From a virus, in the IMG/VR virus record IMGVR_UViG_3300042301_003480, positions 1-60,622 of that record: DNA of 60,622 nt. One strand, given 5' to 3'. Within the stretch, counting starts at the first letter, position 1, and each line of letters begins with the position of its first letter. The position numbers were made by a program, and so were the translations under genes. This document shows positions 16,411 to 23,681 of the stretch, piece by piece. The notes beneath the pieces are model-generated. The model saw only the letters and a list, made by a program, of their open reading frames with translations, made no database searches and was not told where the DNA came from.

Positions 16411-16496
16411 GGTCGTCCTAGATCGGGGGTTGGGGGGATCTAGAAGACCAATGCCTCGCAGGGTGCGATTTTGTTACGGCTCGCCCAATAGTCGTT
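16411..16496. other. Divergent gap between scaffold and secreted gene
   Basis: 86 bases separate the minus-strand scaffold start from the plus-strand gene at 16497. Both directions must be served by promoters in or near this gap, but I see no convincing -10/-35 pair. Confidence 0.4.
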
Positions 16497-17105
16497 GTGC
16501 GAGTGCTAGCGCTGGTTCTCTGTGCTGCGGTGTGCAGCGGGGAAGAACTCCCCGTGCTGTGGAATCCCCCTTCCGGTTTTCCGCCCACGCTCAGAGACAT
16601 AGCCTCCCGGTTACCCCGAGATACCGACGCCAAGGAAGCGTGCCTGATCACCTACACGCATGAGGGTTCCCACTTTCTCTGCCGGGGGAAGAAGGGGTAT
16701 CACTGCGTCTATGTCGGGGAGGGGAAGCGGTGGGAAATTCCCACTCCCCCACTGGTCACGGAGGAGGTGTTTGCGGCCTTCCCCGGAGAGATGAGAGGGA
16801 CGACGCTGTACCGCATCTACCTCCGGCAAGGACAGACGGAATACTGGTCTGCCCAGCCGCTGATGATCTTGGATGAGTGGCGGGCCTACACCGTTGGGTC
16901 ACAGACCAGGCAGGAACTGGACATGACTACCCGGGCCGAGTCAGTTCGATACCTGGAGTCGTTTACCGTGTACGCCAAGGTGTTGTATGACCTGGCCAAA
17001 GAGATCGAAGGCTACGACATCAGCGAACTGCGAGCGTTCTGCCGATGGAACCTGGAGGAGTGCCGGAAGATTCGGGACTTCCAGAGCGAAGTGGAGTTTG
17101 ACTAG
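16497..17105 (+). CDS. Secreted zincin-like metallopeptidase candidate
   Basis: 202 aa from a GTG (MRVLALVLCAAVCSG), a signal peptide likely cut after AAVCSG. Residues His55-Glu56-Gly-Ser-His59 form an HExxH motif (ITYTHEGSHFLC), and a downstream LDEWRAY (Glu127) could give the third zinc ligand, as in gluzincins. The family (CRGKKGYHC, QTEYWSAQPL) recurs in environmental phage and bacterial genomes. It is the only plus-strand gene inside the late minus-strand run, so it resembles an inserted 'moron'. No ribosome-binding site is obvious. Confidence 0.65.
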   Translation: MRVLALVLCAAVCSGEELPVLWNPPSGFPPTLRDIASRLPRDTDAKEACLITYTHEGSHFLCRGKKGYHCVYVGEGKRWEIPTPPLVTEEVFAAFPGEMRGTTLYRIYLRQGQTEYWSAQPLMILDEWRAYTVGSQTRQELDMTTRAESVRYLESFTVYAKVLYDLAKEIEGYDISELRAFCRWNLEECRKIRDFQSEVEFD

Positions 17106-18547
17106 CGCTGCTCTTGTCCCAGGCGGTCGATGAGCTGATCCGCCCCGATCCCAATGGCTACTGCTGCGGGGATGCCTTCTTGGAGGATGCGGCGGCGCAT
17201 TTCGTCGGACATGAGGTAGCGTCTGGCAGGAGGCGGCACGCCATCTGAGAACTGCATCTCTTTCCTGGCTTCCATCCAGGCCCTCCTGGCCGCCGCCTCG
17301 CGTTCAGCCAAAAAGACAATGCGCGGCATATCGTTCGCGTAGACCGGGGTCGCCCGCTCGGCAAGCTCCGCCGCACGCTTTGCGATTATCTCCGGGCCTT
17401 CGTTTGTGATGTATGAATTCACAAGGTTCCGGTATGCGCCATCCGCCCGGTCGGGTATTGCCTGCATTGCTTGGTTGCGAAGTGGAGACAACTCCTTATC
17501 CCACGGCTCAAGCGTCCAGCCGGAGTGCGTGGATGGCGCATCCTCCACCAGTCCGCCCATCTTCCGCCCCAGCCGCTCCAGCGCACCAGGCACAACCTTG
17601 CCGTAGAAGTGTTCGTAGTTCTCAATGTTGCCGCCGACCTTGTCGGCTATTGCTCTAGGCGAGGCGACTTCGATGGCGCGGTGGCCTTTGCCCGCGGCCT
17701 CTAGGGCGATGCGTTTGATGAGGATGTCGGCCCAGGCGTCTTCTAGGGGGAAGGGGAGCGCCTCAGCGCCCGCGTTTGGAAGGCTCCACTCCTCGGGGCC
17801 GGCATACGACCCAGCCTGAAGTTCACGCTGCTTCCTGTTGTGAATCCCCAAGTCCGACTGGAGTTCATTGATTCGCAGGGCATCGCCATGGGTGTCGAAT
17901 CGGGCGTGGGCCACGGCGTCCTTAGTGTCACCCGACCAATGGCTTCCGTAGTTGACGCGAGGCGCGACCTGAAACACAGGATCAGTCCCGGCATCGGGGG
18001 GCGCAAGCAACCGCTCGGCACCCGGCTGCGTCAACAGAAGCTCTGTGTAGTCCTGCCCGCCGTGGCCGTACTGTTCGTACCGTGGCTTCCCGTGCGACAC
18101 GCCTTGCCCCAGCCTGGACACTTCTCCGGTGTCTGGAAATTGGTAGTCAGGCACAGGCCGCGTGTCATCCGGCAGCCTCACCGACGTGTCGGTTTCGGCG
18201 TCATAGCGATACGCCGTGCCGCCAGTCGGAACATGCTGGATTTGCGGCCTGCCGCCCAGGATCACTTCTCCGTGCGTATACACCGGGCTGCGTTCTTTGA
18301 CCCGTGCCAGGAGTTCTTCTCTCGGCACTACATCCCGGCCGGCGATGACCGAATCTAGGTCAGTCTCTTTCAACTCCCAGCCTGGAACGCCGTCCTTGTA
18401 TCGCTTCAGGAGGCCAGGAAGCTCTTGGGTGCGGACGTTCTCGGGCATGGCCTGGATAGCACGCTCTAGGCGAGAATAGATCCCGGGGCCTGGGTTGTAG
18501 GTCAGGAGGCCGGCAATGGCGCGGCCGTAGTCGTCTGGATTTGCCAT
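17102..18547 (-). CDS. Polyvalent/ejection-type virion protein
   Basis: 481 aa. The middle region (YGSHWSGDTKDAVAHARFDT, INELQSDLGIHN, PFPLEDAWADILIKRIALEA, IENYEHFYGKVVPGALERL) matches a domain I recognise from large phage polyvalent proteins that are packaged and ejected into the host. N-terminus PGWELKETDLDSV also recurs there. Its 3' end meets the zincin gene tail-to-tail with a 4-base overlap. Confidence 0.65.
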   Translation of the reverse strand: MANPDDYGRAIAGLLTYNPGPGIYSRLERAIQAMPENVRTQELPGLLKRYKDGVPGWELKETDLDSVIAGRDVVPREELLARVKERSPVYTHGEVILGGRPQIQHVPTGGTAYRYDAETDTSVRLPDDTRPVPDYQFPDTGEVSRLGQGVSHGKPRYEQYGHGGQDYTELLLTQPGAERLLAPPDAGTDPVFQVAPRVNYGSHWSGDTKDAVAHARFDTHGDALRINELQSDLGIHNRKQRELQAGSYAGPEEWSLPNAGAEALPFPLEDAWADILIKRIALEAAGKGHRAIEVASPRAIADKVGGNIENYEHFYGKVVPGALERLGRKMGGLVEDAPSTHSGWTLEPWDKELSPLRNQAMQAIPDRADGAYRNLVNSYITNEGPEIIAKRAAELAERATPVYANDMPRIVFLAEREAAARRAWMEARKEMQFSDGVPPPARRYLMSDEMRRRILQEGIPAAVAIGIGADQLIDRLGQEQR

Positions 18548-19590
18548 TACTGACTCGCCCCGTACCTGGCAGACTCAAGCAATCCCGTCAACACAGCAGG
18601 AGGAAGAACGAACTCGTTCGCCGCTGCCCGGCCCACACCCCGGAGGGCTGCGTTTCTTGCCGCCGGAGTGGCGGCTCGCATGGCCGTTTTTGCCCCCTGC
18701 ACCATCGGGCCGATGGCGGTGGTGAACGGATCCAAGGGGGCTTCGATCACCGCGCCCAGTATTTGGCGAGCCACGCCGGGCGGCATGCCCGCATCGCCCA
18801 GCATTTCGTCGCCGTAGACCGCTCCGTTTTGCTCGGCCGGCATGCGTGCCCGCAACTGCTCCCACGCGCGGGTCGGGTTCCCTTCTGACCCCAGCATGAG
18901 CGGATGGTCGAACCGCATCGCCTCCACAAAACGCTGCTCATCTGCCCACTGGGGATTTGGGTCTTCCCCGCGGAAGGCGTTGTACAGGCCGCCAGTCGCC
19001 TTGTTCATTTGCTTGGGCTGAACCTGCGCTGCCTTGTCCAAGTCCAAGAAAGGACGAACGATGTTGTTGCCAATCGCCGCAAAGGGGATGTTCATCACCT
19101 CCACGGCATTGGTGACGGGCTGGCCGGTCGCCAGGAATCCCCGGTGGCGATAGGGGGCGATAGGCTCGTATGCGCCGCGCGGCTTCGTTTCCCACGTTTC
19201 GCCCCAGAAGCTGCGATCCCGGATGGGCTCGGGGTTGGGGCCGTAGTGTTGCGCGGCAGGCGATTCCCCATACCTTGCCGGCTGCTCTTGCTGGATGGAC
19301 TGAAGCCGGCGCATCAACAGGTCGTATTTCGTAGCCTGCTGGTATTCCGGATCGGTCATCACCTGATAGCCGAGAACCCCGGGGTGGTCGGCAACCACGC
19401 TGGCCATGGAGGGGTATTCGGCATCGGGAAGATCCTTAACCTCCTCCGCCGCAGCAAAGATGCGTTCATCGACGCCAGCGCCCAGCGGGTAGATGCCGGT
19501 CTGCCGGCCAACATCCGCTGCGGCCTGCACTTCATCGGGCGTGCCCGTGCGGGTGAACGGCACCCGTTTTCGACCGTTGCGCTCGCCCAC
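18547..19590 (-). CDS. Virion-associated protein, unknown
   Basis: 347 aa from a GTG overlapping the upstream stop (TAGTG). It is Ala/Pro/Arg-rich with alternating helical segments and no transmembrane segment beyond a weakly hydrophobic VMNIPFAAIGNNIVRPFLDL. It shares strand and coupling with the ejection-like neighbour and may be ejected with it. Not recognised. Confidence 0.6.
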   Translation of the reverse strand: MGERNGRKRVPFTRTGTPDEVQAAADVGRQTGIYPLGAGVDERIFAAAEEVKDLPDAEYPSMASVVADHPGVLGYQVMTDPEYQQATKYDLLMRRLQSIQQEQPARYGESPAAQHYGPNPEPIRDRSFWGETWETKPRGAYEPIAPYRHRGFLATGQPVTNAVEVMNIPFAAIGNNIVRPFLDLDKAAQVQPKQMNKATGGLYNAFRGEDPNPQWADEQRFVEAMRFDHPLMLGSEGNPTRAWEQLRARMPAEQNGAVYGDEMLGDAGMPPGVARQILGAVIEAPLDPFTTAIGPMVQGAKTAMRAATPAARNAALRGVGRAAANEFVLPPAVLTGLLESARYGASQ

Positions 19591-19862
19591 TACCAGCTCC
19601 AGTTACAGGACCAATACCCGGGCTTCAGCTTGTCAGTCTTCTCGTCGCAGTTGTGTCGGGCTTTGAAGTTGGCCCTCCGACCTTCATCCCCGTGGCCGGG
19701 CTTGGAGCCTTCCTTGTAGTGCCCCATGCTCGCATCGCCAAAGCGGACCAGACGCTCCTCGTCCCCGACCTTGGCGCGGACGACGAACTTCTTGCCGCCC
19801 TGCGTGTCCCTGACCGGACGGTTGGGGACCAGCTTACGAATCTTATCCCCGTCCCTGTCCAC
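19590..19862 (-). CDS. Small Cys/Trp protein, KFVVRAKVGDE..VRFGD family
   Basis: 90 aa from a GTG. The pattern KKFVVRAKVGDEERLVRFGD, then RRANFKARHNCDE and YWSC near the C-terminus is a distinctive family found across phages and some large viruses. Function unknown; Cys/His residues suggest metal binding. It overlaps the upstream 54-aa gene by 20 bases. The opening DRDGDKIRKL resembles DKDGDRVRQL in that neighbour. Confidence 0.7.
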   Translation of the reverse strand: MDRDGDKIRKLVPNRPVRDTQGGKKFVVRAKVGDEERLVRFGDASMGHYKEGSKPGHGDEGRRANFKARHNCDEKTDKLKPGYWSCNWSW

Positions 19863-20007
19863 TCAGCTTCCTCCACTGCTTCTTGTCGGGGTAGTCCTTG
19901 TCGCCGGGCTTGGCGGGAGCTTCTCCCCGTTCACGCTTGGCACGGATGTTGTCCCACAGCCCGCGCCGCAACTGGCGCACCCTGTCCCCGTCCTTATCGG
20001 TTGTCAT
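19843..20007 (-). CDS. Small basic protein (54 aa), GLWDNI.AKRERG family
   Basis: Starts MTTDKDGDRVRQLRRGLWDN, continues RAKRERGEAPAKPGDKDYP and ends QGRG. This LWDNI.xKR pattern is common in small phage proteins beside the VRAKVGDE family. It overlaps the genes on both sides (20 and 14 bases), indicating coupling. Function unknown. Confidence 0.65.
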   Translation of the reverse strand: MTTDKDGDRVRQLRRGLWDNIRAKRERGEAPAKPGDKDYPDKKQWRKLSGQGRG

Positions 20008-20299
20008 AGTGGACGGTGGTGTTGCCCTGCGCGGGGATCGCCGGCGGGTCGAACTGATACCCCGAGCCGCGGGCCTGGGAGGCGCTGAGCTGATCCAAGA
20101 GCTTGCGGATCAACGCACCTTGGGGGTCGTCGGCAGATGCATCCGCCGCGAGCTGGTTATGCACCTGCTGCGTGCGGGAAAACTCCCCCGGGCCCATGTA
20201 CATCATGCCGGAACCGGAATACACCGGACGGCCAGCGGCATCCAGGCCAGCGCCTGAGTTGGCGATAAACCGATTCAGACGGTCATTGGGGCGGTCCAT
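19994..20299 (-). CDS. Hypothetical virion-region protein
   Basis: 101 aa, beginning MDRPNDRLNRFIANSGAGLD, Gly/Ser/Met-rich in the middle with a helical LIRKLLDQLSASQA segment. It overlaps the upstream stop (TAATG). Not recognised. Confidence 0.6.
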   Translation of the reverse strand: MDRPNDRLNRFIANSGAGLDAAGRPVYSGSGMMYMGPGEFSRTQQVHNQLAADASADDPQGALIRKLLDQLSASQARGSGYQFDPPAIPAQGNTTVHYDNR

Positions 20300-20652
20300 T
20301 AGCTTCTCCCGGGTCGCCAGCCGGATTGGCGGGCTAGTTTGACTCGTTGCAATAAGGCATCCAGTTCTGCGCCTTGCCCTTGGGCCATCATGGAGGCACC
20401 GGCGGCGACCGGCCGCCCAAAGCGGCGCTCGTATGCCTGGCGGGCGCGCTCCATGCGAAGTTGCCGCAAGGCGTCTTCCGCCTGGAGCATCCCCGGGGCC
20501 GGGAGGTCGGTGATTTGCATCTGGCCGATGCGTTGCGTGACCGACTGGCCTTGGGGGATGCGCAGGGGTGGCGAAATGCGCTGCGGCATGGGTGGCCGCT
20601 GCGGCACGGCAGGCCAGCTCCTCACATCGGCATCAACTTCTTCCGGCGTCAT
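20299..20652 (-). CDS. Hypothetical Pro/Gln/Arg-rich protein
   Basis: 117 aa from the ATG at 20652, which has GGGAG 5 nt upstream; an alternative ATG lies at 20664. N-terminal Pro-rich segment (QRPPMPQRISPPLR), then a charged helix (LRQLRMERARQAYERRFGR). Same operon as its neighbours. Not recognised. Confidence 0.6.
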   Translation of the reverse strand: MTPEEVDADVRSWPAVPQRPPMPQRISPPLRIPQGQSVTQRIGQMQITDLPAPGMLQAEDALRQLRMERARQAYERRFGRPVAAGASMMAQGQGAELDALLQRVKLARQSGWRPGRS

Positions 20653-20666
20653 GTTCACTCCCATAC

Positions 20667-21083
20667 CTAACCATTGCCCTTCTTCCTCGCCCGGCGAATC
20701 GCAAGGCGGATCAATGTCTTCCCTGCCAAGGAGAGGTAAGGCAACTTCCGTTTCTTCGCCTCCTCCGCCAGCCAGCCGTCAATCTCGTCAATGTGTTCCT
20801 CGCACCAGTCGCAGCCCTTTTCGTCCATGATCTTTGCTCGCTTGTTACAAGAGCAGTTGGGCTTGGCGACGATGCCGATGGTCCGCAAGAGGGCCTTCAG
20901 TTCCGTTCCTGGGCCGGGAGGTGGGCCGCCGTACTTTTTCCGCAGCCGGTCATACTCATGCCGGGGGATGAAGACATGCGTGTCCGTGGAGCGAGCAACG
21001 CACTGCATCACCTCGGCCTCATAGCCCGGGATCTGCTCGCCTCGCTTGGCAATCGCCGCCCGGGACACCATGGCGTGACTCAT
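20667..21083 (-). CDS. Conserved Cys-containing phage protein
   Basis: 138 aa from the ATG at 21083, which overlaps the upstream stop (ATGA). The core GPGTELKALLRTIGIVAKPN, CSCNKRAKIMDEKG, then CDWCEEHIDEIDGWL and a basic C-terminal helix is a family widespread in environmental phages. The CxC and CxxC pairs could bind a metal. Function unknown. Confidence 0.7.
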   Translation of the reverse strand: MSHAMVSRAAIAKRGEQIPGYEAEVMQCVARSTDTHVFIPRHEYDRLRKKYGGPPPGPGTELKALLRTIGIVAKPNCSCNKRAKIMDEKGCDWCEEHIDEIDGWLAEEAKKRKLPYLSLAGKTLIRLAIRRARKKGNG

Positions 21084-21763
21084 GGAGGCGGCTCCTCGGC
21101 CTGGCATTCGTAGTAGTCAACATCCACCTCCACGCACTCGCAACCGTCACAGCAAGACCCGGGGTAGTCGGGGTCGCAAACGCCGGAGCAGGTGCGCTCC
21201 GGATTGCAGTCGCCAGATACCCCCAGCGAGTTCAGGTCCAGGGACCAGTCGCCGCCCGGGGAAACACCGTCCCACCACGCCAGCTCATCGCACTCACCCT
21301 GCTGCTCCGTGGCGCAGGTCTTGCAGATGCGCTTGCCAAGCTCACTGAGCCCAGATTGCTGAAATCCCGATGGGCACGCATCCCCAACGCCTTCGCCATC
21401 CCAAACGACCTGGGCAGAGTAGTGGCAATATCCCGTGGCGCACTCCCCGTCGCAGCACTGTTCGCCCGCCGGGCAGTCGCCATTGTTCTCGCACGGGGTA
21501 GGACAAGGGTCAGCCTGACAAGTCCCATCACAGCAGTTAGGCCGCTCCTCTGGGCAGTAGCCCACCGCAGACACGCCGTCGCACTTCTCGCACAGGGAGG
21601 GGTTGGCCGGAGGGTCGCAGGGGCACTCATCCTCGCCCTCGCAAGTCGTCCCTACGCCCTGGAACAAACCACCTGCGTCTTCACAGTCGGCGCATGTCTC
21701 TTCGGTACACACGCCTCCATTGCAGCATGCACCCGTCGTTGTACAGCAGCGACAACAGCCCAT
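21080..21763 (-). CDS. Disulfide-rich protein with 37 cysteines
   Basis: 227 aa from the ATG at 21763 (frame open upstream; start uncertain). About one residue in six is Cys (37 by my count). Repeated units such as GACCNGGVCTEETCADCE and NNGDCPAGEQCCDGEC resemble disulfide-knotted, granulin-like or EGF-like modules; no signal peptide is visible. A surface-exposed virion or host-interaction role is plausible. It is the first long gene in the virion-protein operon after the regulatory region. Confidence 0.65.
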   Translation of the reverse strand: MGCCRCCTTTGACCNGGVCTEETCADCEDAGGLFQGVGTTCEGEDECPCDPPANPSLCEKCDGVSAVGYCPEERPNCCDGTCQADPCPTPCENNGDCPAGEQCCDGECATGYCHYSAQVVWDGEGVGDACPSGFQQSGLSELGKRICKTCATEQQGECDELAWWDGVSPGGDWSLDLNSLGVSGDCNPERTCSGVCDPDYPGSCCDGCECVEVDVDYYECQAEEPPP

Positions 21764-22176
21764 CAGCAGTCCCAGTCCAGCCAGTCGATTTCGTCCGTCA
21801 GAGACTCCATACCGACCATTGCGACACAGAGGCCCCCAGCAACGCACAGGACGGCGATTGGAGTCAGGCGACACGCAGGAGACGGGGAGGAAACAACGGG
21901 CGGGAGACGGGAAAATGAGGGGCAGAGACACGTGGGGGATGGAGGGGTGAAAAAATCCAGGGGTGGATATGACCTGTAATGCGTGACGCGATGGGGGGCC
22001 TCGGGGGGTGTGTCGCTTGTCCCCGGCCCGTGCCGTAACCCCTTGCCCCGTCTAGGGTTACGATTGCGGGAACCATGCCGTTCTCAACCTTACGATTTTG
22101 CAAGGCGGCCCGGCGGCCCAAAATCGGCCGGGCCGGTTGTCGGCATGCATCGCCCCCCCTCCCCCATCAGCGCATG
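21764..22176. other. Non-coding stretch with two GC-rich dyads
   Basis: No credible gene. It holds GTAACCC...GGGTTAC (22035-22061, 7-bp arms, 13-base loop) and CGGCCCGGC...GCCGGGCCG (22106-22135, 9-bp arms, 12-base loop). It probably contains a promoter for the Cys-rich gene and downstream virion genes, since a terminator lies just upstream at 22177-22209. Confidence 0.5.
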
Positions 22177-22209
22177 AAAAAGCCCGGGAGGCTTCTACCC
22201 CTCCCGGGC
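22177..22209 (-). terminator. Rho-independent terminator
   Basis: A perfect 10-bp stem (22182-22191 with 22200-22209), 8-base loop, followed on the minus strand by TTTTT (22177-22181). It lies 25 bases downstream of the 22235-22771 gene and separates that gene from the virion operon. Confidence 0.9.
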
Positions 22210-22234
22210 CTACCGTGCCGATGGTAGCGGTCTG

Positions 22235-22771
22235 CTACTCCGCTGCGAACCCACAAGCCTCCCGTACCAGTTCCCTCACGCCGGGGAGCCCGATACGCTT
22301 GGCGAGCCTATAGGCTTTCCGTCCTAACGCTGGGCTCCTCCCGATACGCTCAATGGCTTCCGCGACCATCGCGGGAGTGTAGGCCGCCCGTTCACGGATT
22401 CGCTCTTTCCGGGCCAGCATTCCCTCCGTGGTCGCCCGGTTGGCTTGGCGTCTGGCCCCCGTAAAACCCTGCCACCGGCTTTTTTCCATATACCGCCGGA
22501 TTCCTGCCATCGCGGAAGCGTGCGCCCCTCGCGGTATACGATCCGTCCGCAGTTCAAGCCATTTCATATAGGCCACACTTGCGGCTTCGCTCGCTCGCTC
22601 TTTCATTCCCGCCCGTTCGATTTTCGTCCGGGCTTCCGGGAGGAAAAAACGGTAGGCCGCCCGTTCGAAGTACGCCACTACCGCCAAATGGTATTCGGCC
22701 GGTAGGTCGCCCGGTACATACTTTTCCCGGGGCCAGACGCAGTACATACCCTCGCTTGCCATTGCCAGCAT
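22235..22771 (-). CDS. Putative regulator, sigma-like helical protein
   Basis: 178 aa from the ATG at 22771 (GAGGG 7 nt upstream). Highly helical and basic. EAASVAYMKWLELRTD, SAMAGIRRYMEKSRWQGFTG and TPAMVAEAIERIGRSPALGR recall regions 2 and 4 of extracytoplasmic-type sigma factors, but the match is distant. It is a single-gene transcript between its own leader hairpin and a strong terminator, opposite the early plus operon, as expected of a regulator. Confidence 0.4.
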   Translation of the reverse strand: MLAMASEGMYCVWPREKYVPGDLPAEYHLAVVAYFERAAYRFFLPEARTKIERAGMKERASEAASVAYMKWLELRTDRIPRGAHASAMAGIRRYMEKSRWQGFTGARRQANRATTEGMLARKERIRERAAYTPAMVAEAIERIGRSPALGRKAYRLAKRIGLPGVRELVREACGFAAE

Positions 22772-22798
22772 TGTGATACCCTCGCTTTCACGGTTGCC

Positions 22799-22817
22799 CC
22801 CGGGATAACCTCCCGGG
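22799..22817 (-). promoter_or_regulatory. 5' leader hairpin
   Basis: Arms CCCGGGA (22799-22805) and TCCCGGG (22811-22817) around a 5-base loop, between the candidate promoter at 22828-22855 and the start at 22771. It could stabilise or attenuate the regulator mRNA. Confidence 0.45.
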
Positions 22818-22827
22818 CGACTCTTTG

Positions 22828-22855
22828 AATGTACCATATACCATCGGTAGAACAA
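22828..22855 (-). promoter_or_regulatory. Candidate promoter for regulator gene
   Basis: On the minus strand TTGTTC (22850-22855) and TACATT (22828-22833) are separated by 16 bases, a reasonable sigma70-type pair. The start codon lies about 57 bases downstream. Confidence 0.4.
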
Positions 22856-22887
22856 GCCCCGGAATATAGGCCGAAAAATATTTCGCA

Positions 22888-22916
22888 GATTTTTTTAGGC
22901 CAAGTGTGCATATACA
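22888..22916 (+). repeat. Direct repeat, copy 1 (T-run plus AAGTGTGCATATACA)
   Basis: A GATTTTTTT run, 5 bases, then AAGTGTGCATATACA (22902-22916). The same 15-mer, preceded by GATTTTTT, recurs at 23110-23124. Both place a TACAAT/TACATA hexamer about 17 bases after the T-run. Possible tandem early promoters or origin iterons. Confidence 0.6.
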
Positions 22917-22920
22917 TATG

Positions 22921-22949
22921 CAAGCGAGCGAGTGTGAATCGCTCGCTTG
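22921..22949. promoter_or_regulatory. Inverted repeat CAAGCGAGCGA/TCGCTCGCTTG
   Basis: Perfect 11-bp arms with a 7-base loop. The right arm sequence is repeated at 22974-22985 (TCGCTCGCTTTT), so two alternative hairpins can form, the second followed by TTTT. It lies between divergent transcription units. Confidence 0.6.
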
Positions 22950-23095
22950 TGGGAGTGTATGTGCGAGTGTCAATCGCTCGCTTTTCCCCACACTTTCGAC
23001 TCTGGCCCGCATTCTACGATGCGGCCTGCTGTCCCGTTACACTGGCCCGGATTCTGCGGCCAGCGCGCGGCCGGGAAAATCGCACAATGTGCCAA

Positions 23096-23124
23096 GATTT
23101 TTTCCGGTGAAGTGTGCATATACA
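23096..23124 (+). repeat. Direct repeat, copy 2
   Basis: GATTTTTT followed 6 bases later by AAGTGTGCATATACA (23110-23124), repeating 22888-22916 at a distance of 208 bases. The palindrome GCACAATGTGC lies just upstream (23082-23092). Confidence 0.6.
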
Positions 23125-23150
23125 ATGGCGAGCAAGCCGCAAGCGAGGGA

Positions 23151-23164
23151 GTATACGGTATACT
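23151..23164 (+). promoter_or_regulatory. Palindrome GTATACGGTATAC with TATACT
   Basis: A 13-bp palindrome with a one-base centre; its right half forms a TATACT hexamer (23159-23164) 31 bases before the first plus-strand gene. No matching -35 is obvious. It could be the early promoter -10 overlapped by an operator. Confidence 0.4.
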
Positions 23165-23194
23165 ATCCGCATGCGGGCAGCGTAAGGGGGTTCC

Positions 23195-23539
23195 ATGTCA
23201 AAAGTGGATCACTCCCTGGTAGTGATGGCAGCTCTTGCCGATCCATTACGGAAGCTCCGTGAGGGAGGGACTGTTGCGGTCCCCTCTGATGAGTTAGCCG
23301 TGCGGGCGGTGCGGGGTTGTCTGAATACCAGGACGGGCGGCTGGCGGGCTTCTAAGCCTGCCGATGAGGCCGCCGGGTTGTTGTGGACGCTGGTCAAGTT
23401 CCATCGGTCTGGGGGCAGTCTTTACGGCTGGCCCTGGTTCGCGGATGAGGCCATGCGTGACCAGCTTGACACTCTCGCCGTGGTTCTGCTCGGCGGGCAG
23501 TCGTCTGCCGCTGCCGCTTGGCAGCGTGCGCTGGGTTGA
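23195..23539 (+). CDS. First early gene, unknown
   Basis: 114 aa, start preceded by GGGGG. Soluble, with TGGWRASKPADEAAGLLWTL and a Trp-rich GGSLYGWPWFADEAM segment. It leads the plus-strand block immediately after the regulatory region. Not recognised. Confidence 0.65.
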   Translation: MSKVDHSLVVMAALADPLRKLREGGTVAVPSDELAVRAVRGCLNTRTGGWRASKPADEAAGLLWTLVKFHRSGGSLYGWPWFADEAMRDQLDTLAVVLLGGQSSAAAAWQRALG

Positions 23540-23681
23540 CGGGATCCGATCCCGGGCAGTGTGACAGGGCCGCTGGGCGTGCCCGTGCGGTTGGCATGAA
23601 TAAGAGCATGCCGCCAGCCGTGCTTCACTGTCCGGGTTCGGCTGCCGCTTCTGGTAGTCGGTTCTTTTCACGGAGGTGCGT
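23540..23681. other. Gap with two short dyads
   Basis: Immediately after the stop is CGGGATC-C-GATCCCG (23540-23554), and at 23593-23612 GGCATG...CATGCC with an 8-base loop. Neither is followed by a T-run. The 3' end carries GGAGG for the next gene. No gene seen. Confidence 0.45.

Noticed and set aside
22921-22985. GCGAGCGA repeats as a CRISPR array
   Set aside because: Only two or three short copies at irregular spacing, with no spacer-repeat periodicity and no cas genes; better explained as regulatory hairpins.
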